From positions 1 to 9,101 of the forward strand of contig CAMDMN010000074.1 of the NCBI GenBank assembly GCA_945901965.1: a stretch of 9,101 bases of DNA, read 5' to 3'. The notes below the pieces were generated by a model. The model ran no database searches. It saw nothing but the letters and a program-made list of their open reading frames with translations, and was not told where the DNA came from. Positions 1 through 4,987 of the stretch are shown here, in pieces (position 1 is the first letter of the stretch; every line of letters starts with the position of its first letter). The DNA comes from Legionella genomosp. 1 (lineage in GTDB: Bacteria; Pseudomonadota; Gammaproteobacteria; Legionellales; Legionellaceae). The position numbers and the translations under genes are program-made.

Positions 1-251
1 CTGGTGTGATTGATAAAAAAACCATGCGTAAATTTGATCGCGCCTGTTTAACGCCGATTCATGAGTTTTTACCTTTAGAAATAAAAGCGTTGCGTGAGCG
101 CGAAAATGTGAGCCAACCTATATTTGCATATTGTCTAAATGTGTCAAAAGATCTTATTAGTCAATGGGAGAGAGGTGTTAAGAAACCTGCAGGAACTACG
201 TTGAAATTACTCTCATTAATTGAAAAAAAGGGGCTAAATGCCATTTTATAA
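1..251 (+). CDS. HTH antitoxin-type regulator (HigA/YiaG-like), 5' end outside window
   Basis: Partial gene; the 3' end is complete (TAA at 249-251). The frame is open to the left edge, and a GTG at 6-8 could start it, but family members of about 100 residues normally have roughly 20 more residues before the 'VIDKKTMRKFD' stretch seen here, so I read it as cut by the window. The C-terminal half is a Cro/C1-type helix-turn-helix: 'IKALRE' opens it, 'VSQPIFAYCLNVS' holds helices 2-3, and 'ISQWERGVKKPAG' is the hallmark end of the recognition region. In this family the protein is usually the second gene of a RelE/HigB-type toxin-antitoxin operon; it binds the toxin and represses the shared promoter. 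The toxin gene, if present, would lie upstream, outside the window, so the TA role is inference; an orphan regulator is the alternative. It converges with the decayed antitoxin at 265-495, only 13 bases away. Confidence 0.8.
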   Translation, partial: GVIDKKTMRKFDRACLTPIHEFLPLEIKALRERENVSQPIFAYCLNVSKDLISQWERGVKKPAGTTLKLLSLIEKKGLNAIL

Positions 252-264
252 TTACTAAGCTTAG

Positions 265-495
265 TTATCGCGCTGGCCCATGTGGAGTTCTGTCTCCCTG
301 CTCCCAATGTTGCAAAGTTCTTGCGCTAAACCCAAAACTATCAGCAAATTCTTTTCGAGATAAATTTAGATTTTCTCTAATAGATTTAACATCAATTTCA
401 TCTGTAATTTCTACTTTGTGAACTATAGCGCCCACTTTATTACCACGAATATACTCTATAGCTTCGTGACCTTCCGGTAGGGCTGTGTGACATGG
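265..495 (-). pseudogene. decayed second HTH antitoxin (HigA/NadS-like)
   Basis: Reading the minus strand from 495 to a TAA at 265-267 gives about 76 residues. It holds an antitoxin-like linker ('GNKVGAIVHKVEI'), then 'IRENLNLSRKEFADSFGLS' and 'LQHWEQGDRTPHGPAR', the typical Cro/C1 helix-turn-helix of RelE-linked antitoxins. Two defects suggest decay. An in-frame TGA at 496-498 separates the body from the only upstream ATG (556-558), and no ATG lies between. The TAA falls right after 'GPAR', where family members continue for another 10 to 20 residues. The stretch between the ATG and the TGA does not resemble an antitoxin N-terminus. No toxin frame is seen beside it. It is probably a dead remnant of a second TA operon. 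An unusual ATT start or an assembly error is possible but less likely. Confidence 0.7.
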
Positions 496-633
496 TCAGC
501 ATGATTTTGTGGTAAAGCAACTTTTCTTCTGTAAATTCAGTATTACGTCAAATCCCATTGATAAATATTAAAACAAAAAATAACATTTTCTTAAAAAATT
601 AATTACAACTAATCGTTTGCTGTGCAATATTAA

Positions 634-658
634 CTATAGATTAAAATTAAATCTATAG
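634..658. repeat. AT-rich palindrome
   Basis: Perfect 9-bp inverted repeat: ctatagatt at 634-642 and aatctatag at 650-658, with a 7-base AT-only loop. It lies in a very AT-rich, non-coding stretch next to the 671-729 hairpin. It could be an operator or simply part of a decayed element; no gene start is close enough to decide. Confidence 0.5.
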
Positions 659-664
659 ACGTTC

Positions 665-735
665 AAAAAAAAGCTTGGTTACCAAGGCTGTGGGCGAAAA
701 CTGCCGTGCCCACAGCTATTGGTGAGCTTATTTTA
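665..735. terminator. bidirectional intrinsic terminator-like hairpin
   Basis: A 9-bp GC-rich stem, gctgtgggc (687-695) with gcccacagc (708-716), closes a 12-base loop. It extends outward through accaa/ttggt (681-685/719-723) and aagct/agctt (671-675/725-729) with small internal loops. Eight A residues precede it (665-672) and a T-rich run (728-738) follows, so both strands could terminate here. On the plus strand no intact gene lies just upstream; on the minus strand it follows the IS256 transposase relic. It may be a surviving terminator of a lost gene or part of a mobile element. Confidence 0.55.
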
Positions 736-743
736 TTCTAATG

Positions 744-786
744 TTGTCAATGGGATGCGACACTCGCTGAAGGAGACCATTGACAA
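744..786. repeat. 10-bp perfect inverted repeat beyond the transposase relic stop
   Basis: ttgtcaatgg (744-753) and ccattgacaa (777-786) are exact reverse complements, 23 bases apart. The pair sits just past the stop of the IS256-type relic (794-796), where the terminal inverted repeat of the insertion sequence would be expected. It could be the IS end or a weak stem-loop; there is no T-run to make it a terminator. Confidence 0.45.
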
Positions 787-793
787 AGATGCT

Positions 794-943
794 CTAGTCT
801 TTCATCGATAAATAAGCTTGTTCACATCCCCACCCCTCATTAATCTCGATTAAAACACCAGTTATCAATCTCTCGCAAGACTCTACACTCGGAAAAATAC
901 TTGCAATATGTGTGCGTCCCATTGCGCCCTTACCACACTTAAG
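794..943 (-). pseudogene. C-terminal relic of an IS256-family (mutator-type) transposase
   Basis: The minus strand has an open frame of 49 codons ending with TAG at 794-796, blocked upstream by TAA at 944-946. It reads 'GRTHIASIFPSVESCERL', then 'ITGVLIEINEGW', then 'AYLSMKD'. This follows the conserved end of IS256-family transposases, 'RRTxVxxIFPNExSxxRLxxAxLxEIxExW...YLxM' (pattern recalled from the family). Only about the last 45 of roughly 400 residues remain; the DDE catalytic core is gone, and the upstream side runs straight into the start region of the recombinase at 983. It is therefore a dead scrap, not a functional IS. The inverted repeat at 744-786 may mark its end. The assignment rests on one short block, so the family call is good but not certain. 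Confidence 0.7.
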
Positions 944-975
944 TTACGATGAATTTTAACACCATAAGAATTATA

Positions 976-981
976 TATAAT
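976..981 (+). promoter_or_regulatory. candidate -10 box for the tyrosine recombinase
   Basis: A perfect TATAAT lies at 976-981, ending one base before the ATG at 983. There is no convincing -35 about 17 bases upstream (ATTTTA). If real, transcription would begin at about 988, inside the annotated frame, which would favour the second ATG (1016) as the true start. Confidence 0.3.
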
Positions 982-982
982 C

Positions 983-2206
983 ATGAAAATACGCTTACTC
1001 CCTATATTTGACAGCATGGATAACATCCATAAAAATGCTGAATATGTTGTGCTTCCTGACAAGCGTTTTCAAAATGATTTTAATCATACGATTAATTTTT
1101 TAAAATCTTATAATGGCAGTCTAGGCACTTTTAATAGTTATCGGCGTGAGGCTGAGCGTTTGTTGCAATGGTGTTGGCAGATTAAATCTGTGTCGATTAC
1201 TGACTTAAAGCGTGATGATATTGAGCAATTTGTTCGCTTTTGCCAAAATCCACCAGAATCTTGGATTTCTCTAAAGAAAGTTCCGCGCTTTATTGAAAGC
1301 GAAGGAAAAAGAACGCCCAACCAAAATTGGCGCCCTTTTGTCGTAACCATTAGTAAAGCATCAAGAAAACTTGGTAATACCGCTGAAATTTCACAATTTA
1401 GCATGTCGCAAGGTGCTATTCAGGAAATTTTTGCCATTCTTAGTACTTTATTTAATTTTCTTATTGCCGAAGAATATTTAGTCTCAAATCCTGTTGCCTT
1501 AATCCGGCAAAAATCTAAATTTATCCGCAAAAGACAAGTTAATGCCCCTGTTAGACGCTTAAGCTTAGTCCAATGGGATGCCGTATTAAATGCTGCTGAA
1601 ATTCTTGCTGCAGAAAACCCAATGCATCATGAACGAACTAGATTTATCTTAAGCATGCTCTATGGCATGTATTTACGTATTTCAGAATTAGTAGCATCAG
1701 ATCGCTGGATGCCGAAAATGAATGATTTTGCCAAAGACTCTAATGGATATTGGTGGTTTACAACTGTGGGTAAAGGTAATAAAGAGCGGCAAATTGCCGT
1801 ATCGGAAGCGATGATAAATAGCCTTATCCGCTGGCGAAAACATTTAGGGCTTCCAGCATTACCATCAGCTGCCGATAATTCACCACTAATTCCTAGAATT
1901 CGTGGCAATGGACCTATGAGCGATACCGCCCCCATCCGTCGATTAGTCCAACTTTGTTTTGATTTAGCCGCAAATTTATTAAGAAAAGCTAATAATGATA
2001 CTGAAGCTGACAGTTTAAGTGCTGCAACCGTTCATTGGCTACGCCACACAGGAATCTCTGAAGATGTAAAAACCCGCCCCCGCGAACATGTCCGCGATGA
2101 CGCAGGCCACAGCTCAAGTGCTACGACAGATAGATATATTGATGTTGAATTAAAAGAACGTTATCAATCAGCACGTAATAAAAAGATTGAGCCTAGTAGT
2201 CAATGA
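983..2206 (+). CDS. tyrosine recombinase / site-specific integrase
   Basis: 407 residues, with all catalytic residues in place: R232 in 'YLRISELV', K264 or K267 in 'GKGNKER', H351 and R354 in 'HWLRHTGISEDV', H376 in 'AGHSSSATTDRY', and nucleophile Y385. The spacing (H351 to H376, then 9 residues to Y385) is normal for the family, so it is probably active. An N-terminal SAM-like DNA-binding region covers about 30-165 and carries an extra loop (about 88-130) absent from XerC/XerD. It cuts and rejoins DNA at specific sites, as in integration or excision of plasmids, islands or phages; its sites are unknown. I use ATG 983, but no good ribosome binding site precedes it and a TATAAT sits at 976-981, so ATG 1016 (residue 12) may be the real start. 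Neighbours are TA and IS relics on the left and inverted repeats on the right. No other phage or conjugation genes are visible. Confidence 0.9.
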   Translation: MKIRLLPIFDSMDNIHKNAEYVVLPDKRFQNDFNHTINFLKSYNGSLGTFNSYRREAERLLQWCWQIKSVSITDLKRDDIEQFVRFCQNPPESWISLKKVPRFIESEGKRTPNQNWRPFVVTISKASRKLGNTAEISQFSMSQGAIQEIFAILSTLFNFLIAEEYLVSNPVALIRQKSKFIRKRQVNAPVRRLSLVQWDAVLNAAEILAAENPMHHERTRFILSMLYGMYLRISELVASDRWMPKMNDFAKDSNGYWWFTTVGKGNKERQIAVSEAMINSLIRWRKHLGLPALPSAADNSPLIPRIRGNGPMSDTAPIRRLVQLCFDLAANLLRKANNDTEADSLSAATVHWLRHTGISEDVKTRPREHVRDDAGHSSSATTDRYIDVELKERYQSARNKKIEPSSQ

Positions 2207-2210
2207 GATA

Positions 2211-2256
2211 GGCAAATAATCAAAATCCATGATTAATTTGGCATCAAATCTGGATT
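2211..2256 (-). terminator. intrinsic terminator of the gmk-to-membrane-protein operon
   Basis: aatcca-t-gatt (2224-2234) pairs with aatctggatt (2247-2256): ten pairs, one bulged T and a 12-base loop. On the minus strand the stem is followed by ttttgattattt, a T-rich tract, placing the terminator about 75 bases past the last stop of the operon (2332). On the plus strand, after the recombinase stop at 2206, the downstream bases are not T-rich, so termination of the recombinase here is less likely. Confidence 0.55.
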
Positions 2257-2262
2257 GTAGTT

Positions 2263-2322
2263 GGTTAGCAGCAACCAGGAGGCCCCCATGCTCAACATCA
2301 ATCCCGGTTGCAAGCAACCAGG
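2263..2322. repeat. two tandem GGTT...AACC inverted-repeat units (REP- or att-like)
   Basis: 2263-2279 reads ggttagcagcaaccagg and 2306-2322 reads ggttgcaagcaaccagg; they agree at 14 of 17 positions. The second is part of a near-perfect palindrome (2304-2322) with a two-base loop. They sit in the gap between the recombinase and the end of the minus-strand operon, in sequence less AT-rich than its surroundings. They could be a repetitive extragenic palindrome, recombinase binding arms, or an attachment site remnant. The sequence alone does not decide. Confidence 0.45.
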
Positions 2323-2331
2323 CTACACTAG

Positions 2332-2748
2332 CTAGATCTCAACAGCCAACAATATCGCCGCCACAATCCATAATGTTAACCCTAAGCAATATGCAAATTT
2401 CTTAGGGTATAGCCTTAGGTTATTTTTATACCGCAATCTAAAATACCATACTGGGGCGCTTGCAAATATAAATAAGAAAACTATCCGCATTAATAATATA
2501 GCCCCAGTTTCAAATGGCAAAAGTACTGTCACTTTATATACGAGAATATGTAAAGCCAAATGACAATGTTTTAAAATCCATTGCCACCACAGTTCATAAG
2601 TTTCTATTATTAAAGATGCAATTAGTAATGGGAGTAATAATTTTACCCCAGGAATTGCCGTTATTTTCTTAAATAATCGCACGAATTCTTGCGAGAAAAA
2701 AACGCCTATGGATGCGATGAGAACTACTGCTGCCAAAGTAAATAACAT
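2332..2748 (-). CDS. small multi-pass membrane protein of unknown function
   Basis: 138 residues, no family recognised. Hydrophobic segments suggest about four transmembrane helices: roughly 2-20 ('LFTLAAVVLIASIGVFF'), 36-56 ('KLLLPLLIASLIIETYELWW'), 78-104 (rich in L, I, F, ending 'ASAPVWYF') and 117-137 ('KFAYCLGLTLWIVAAILLAV'). Positive charges cluster at about 25-35 ('RLFKKITAIPGVK') and 104-116 ('RLRYKNNLRLYPKK'); by the positive-inside rule these two loops would be cytoplasmic. The first segment could also be a signal anchor. Its ATG overlaps the TAA of the ABC-F gene by one base (TAATG at 2746-2750), with a strong Shine-Dalgarno ggagggag at 2752-2759 inside the upstream gene, so translation is probably coupled. 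It is the last gene of the operon, before the hairpin at 2211-2256. Operon position suggests envelope or stress physiology, but nothing in the sequence names a reaction. It is not an ABC permease in the usual sense, since ABC-F proteins have none. Confidence 0.8.
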   Translation of the reverse strand: MLFTLAAVVLIASIGVFFSQEFVRLFKKITAIPGVKLLLPLLIASLIIETYELWWQWILKHCHLALHILVYKVTVLLPFETGAILLMRIVFLFIFASAPVWYFRLRYKNNLRLYPKKFAYCLGLTLWIVAAILLAVEI

Positions 2749-4613
2749 TAACTCCCTCCGTTTTTTTCTTCCAAACTCTCCCAGCGCCCATAAAATAAAG
2801 CAAGCGTCGATTCATTTTCTGCTAATTTTCGCTTAAAATCACTAACTTTGCTTGTATCTTGTTTATAAAATAATGGATCTACCATTTCATTTTGTAGAGA
2901 TTTAATCTCTTTTTCAAGCTCTTCAATTTTTTTAGGTAACTTAGCTAATTCTTGTTGTTCTTTATAATTGAGCTTTAATCCACTTGTACTGCTAGTATTA
3001 CGCTTTTTAGGCTCTTCTATTATCGCTTTAGCTTGCTTATCTTTTTTATAATTACGATAATCATCATAACCACCAACATATTCATTAAACTTACCCTGCC
3101 CCTCAAAAACTAATACAGAGGTTACAACGTTATTTATAAATTCTCTATCGTGACTAATTAATAATAACGTACCTGGATATTCAACAAGAATTTTTTCTAA
3201 TAACTCAAGTGTTTCAATATCTAAATCATTAGTAGGCTCATCCATAACCAATAGATTTACAGGTTTTGCCAATAATTTAGCTAATAAAAGACGGTTTCGC
3301 TCCCCACCTGAAAGAGATGATACCGGTTGATTAAATCGAGCGGGTGCGAATAAAAATTCACGTAAATAAGAAGCTACATGCTTCTCTTTGCCATTAATCG
3401 TCACATAATCAGCGCCATCGCCTACATTGGCCATAACTGTTTGTTTTTCGTCTAATTTACTACGCAATTGATCAAAATACACAACCTGTAAAGAGGTGCC
3501 ATGGCGTACAGATCCACTATCAGGAGTTAATTCACCTAATAACAATCTAACTAGTGTAGTTTTACCACAACCATTTGGTCCAATAATTCCTACTTTATCG
3601 CCACGAGTTAATAAAAAAGAAAAGTCTTCAATTAATTTATTATCACCTAAAGTGCAAGATATATTATTAGCCTCAATAACTATAGATCCTGAGCGCTTTA
3701 CATCCATTTCAACTGATTTTACTTTAGATACTTGAGCTCGACGAAGCTTAAACTCATCTCGCATAGCCTTTAACGCTCTTACTCGCCCTTCATTTCTAGT
3801 ACGCCGTGCTTTTACACCCGTTCTTATCCATGTCTCTTCTTCACTTAAACGCTTATCAAATAAATCATTTTGTTTTTGCTCACCAAGACGGATAGACTCT
3901 CTTCTGTCAAGATAGGTTTCATAATTACAGTCATAGAAATATAAATTTCCCCTATCTATTTCAACGATCTTAGTTGCTACTTCGGCTAAAAATTGGCGAT
4001 CATGAGTAACCACGATTAAAGAGCCAGGATAAGTTTTTAAATAAACTTCAAGCCACTCAATAGCTGTTATATCCAAATGGTTAGTGGGCTCATCAAGTAA
4101 TAATAAATCAGGCGCGCCAATTAATGCTGCTGCTAATAAAGCACGACGCTTCATGCCACCTGATAAATTTTCCATTAAAAGGGAAGGATCTAGCCCTAAA
4201 CGAGTAGCCATTGTATCTATGCGTGGCAAAATATCCCAGGCATGTAAGTTATCAATTTTCTGTTGCGCTTTACTTAAACTATCTAGATCTCCATTCAACG
4301 TTGCAATATAAAATTGTGTTAATGCACCACCCACCTCGCCTAAATCTTTCACGAGAAAATGATAAACCAATTCATTATTGCTAGTAGGAACTTCTTGAGC
4401 TAAATTAGTTATTCGCAAACCATTTATTTGCTGAATTTGACCGCTATCATGAACAATTTCGCCCTGCAACAGCTTAAGTAAAGTTGATTTGCCCGCGCCA
4501 TTACGCCCAACCAATGCGACCCTATCTTGGGCTTTAATTTGCCAGTCAACTTTATCAAGTATGCAATTATCTGCTAAATTTAAAGTAACATTTTGTAAAG
4601 AAAAAATACTCAC
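2748..4613 (-). CDS. uup: ABC-F family ATPase, Uup type
   Basis: 621 residues with two ATP-binding domains in one chain and no membrane segments, the ABC-F plan. Domain 1: Walker A 'GRNGAGKS' 36-43, signature 'LSGG' 150-153, Walker B 'LLLLDEPTNHLD' with E175, H204 in 'THDR'. Linker about 240-305 holds the Uup-like 'TWIRTGVKARRTRNEGRVRA'. Domain 2: 'GPNGCGKT' 345-352, 'LSGG' 434-437, 'LLVMDEPTNDLD' with E459, H488 in 'SHDREF'. A C-terminal coiled coil (about 545-615) matches the Uup CTD, a DNA- or ribosome-binding appendage. Uup acts in the cytoplasm; reported roles are relief of ribosome stalling or assembly problems and low transposon excision. Length and motifs are complete. The start is GTG at 4611-4613, overlapping the ridA stop by four bases (4610-4613); no better start is near. 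Its end overlaps the membrane-protein start. EttA is excluded by the long C-terminal coiled coil and this linker. Confidence 0.93.
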   Translation of the reverse strand: MSIFSLQNVTLNLADNCILDKVDWQIKAQDRVALVGRNGAGKSTLLKLLQGEIVHDSGQIQQINGLRITNLAQEVPTSNNELVYHFLVKDLGEVGGALTQFYIATLNGDLDSLSKAQQKIDNLHAWDILPRIDTMATRLGLDPSLLMENLSGGMKRRALLAAALIGAPDLLLLDEPTNHLDITAIEWLEVYLKTYPGSLIVVTHDRQFLAEVATKIVEIDRGNLYFYDCNYETYLDRRESIRLGEQKQNDLFDKRLSEEETWIRTGVKARRTRNEGRVRALKAMRDEFKLRRAQVSKVKSVEMDVKRSGSIVIEANNISCTLGDNKLIEDFSFLLTRGDKVGIIGPNGCGKTTLVRLLLGELTPDSGSVRHGTSLQVVYFDQLRSKLDEKQTVMANVGDGADYVTINGKEKHVASYLREFLFAPARFNQPVSSLSGGERNRLLLAKLLAKPVNLLVMDEPTNDLDIETLELLEKILVEYPGTLLLISHDREFINNVVTSVLVFEGQGKFNEYVGGYDDYRNYKKDKQAKAIIEEPKKRNTSSTSGLKLNYKEQQELAKLPKKIEELEKEIKSLQNEMVDPLFYKQDTSKVSDFKRKLAENESTLALFYGRWESLEEKNGGS

Positions 4614-4987
4614 ATTAATACCATAATTGCGTCCATTTCTACTAAAGAGCTAAGGGGTAATGCAGCAACACCTATAGCAACTCTTGCAGGATAAGGCTCA
4701 GTAAAATATTTACTCATAGCCTCATTTATCAATGGAAAGTGAATTAAATCGGTTAAATATACAGAAAGCTTAACTATATTAGCTAAACTTCCACCAGCAG
4801 CTGTACAAACAGCGTTTAAATTTTCTAAAACTTGGGTTATTTGCGCTTTAATTTCATTACTACATAATTGCATAGTTGCGGGATCAAGTGGGATCTGGCC
4901 TGACAAGTATATTGTATTGCCGCATTTAATTGCTTGGCTATAAGTTCCAATTGCAGCAGGAGCTAATTCAGATTTAATAGGTTGCAT
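4610..4987 (-). CDS. ridA: RidA family enamine/imine deaminase (YjgF/YER057c/UK114)
   Basis: 125 residues, the usual single-domain length. RidA hydrolyses reactive enamine/imine intermediates, such as 2-aminoacrylate from serine/threonine dehydratase, to the keto acid and ammonia, protecting pyridoxal-phosphate enzymes; it works as a cytoplasmic trimer. Visible motifs: 'IGTYSQA' (13-19, with Y16), 'YLSGQIPLDP' (27-36), N88, 'YPARVAIGVAALP' with R102, and 'EMDAI' with E117, the substrate-binding residues of active RidA. The ATG (4985-4987) overlaps the spoT TAA by one base, with an aaggag Shine-Dalgarno about 8 bases upstream inside spoT. The stop overlaps the ABC-F start. Expression is thus tied to spoT, which fits a link between amino-acid stress and (p)ppGpp, but that functional link is inference. 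Other Rid subfamilies may lack the arginine; its presence supports a true deaminase. Confidence 0.93.
   Translation of the reverse strand: MQPIKSELAPAAIGTYSQAIKCGNTIYLSGQIPLDPATMQLCSNEIKAQITQVLENLNAVCTAAGGSLANIVKLSVYLTDLIHFPLINEAMSKYFTEPYPARVAIGVAALPLSSLVEMDAIMVLM

Larger units (their letters stand above)
547..761. repeat. imperfect inverted repeat pair flanking an AT-rich spacer
   Basis: Positions 746-761 read gtcaatgggatgcgac; the reverse complement of 547-562 reads atcaatgggatttgac. They match at 13 of 16 positions, including ten in a row (tcaatgggat). Between them lie an AT-rich stretch, a 9-bp palindrome (634-658) and a strong hairpin (671-729). The pair could be the ends of a small non-autonomous element or ends of two IS copies facing each other; the right copy lies just beyond the IS256 transposase scrap. 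I see no target-site duplication, so the mobile origin is inference and chance similarity is not excluded. Confidence 0.35.

Noticed and set aside
254..265. 12-bp palindrome actaagcttagt as a terminator for the convergent antitoxins
   Set aside because: Self-complementary without a loop, AT-rich and no T-run; more likely a chance palindrome.
1008..1036. Perfect TTGACA inside the recombinase gene as a promoter
   Set aside because: No acceptable -10 at 16-18 bases (TAAAAA/AAAAAT only) and no suitable gene start follows.
1138..1935. Two minus-strand open frames of about 90 codons inside the recombinase
   Set aside because: Antisense to an intact conserved gene, with no recognisable product.
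2208..2331. Minus-strand open frame reading 'GIDVEHGGLLVAAN' through the repeat region
   Set aside because: No start with a ribosome binding site, follows directly on the operon's last stop and overlaps the terminator hairpin; likely chance coding in repeat DNA.
3496..4311. Plus-strand open frames opposite the ABC-F gene
   Set aside because: Shadows of the conserved Walker and signature regions on the other strand.
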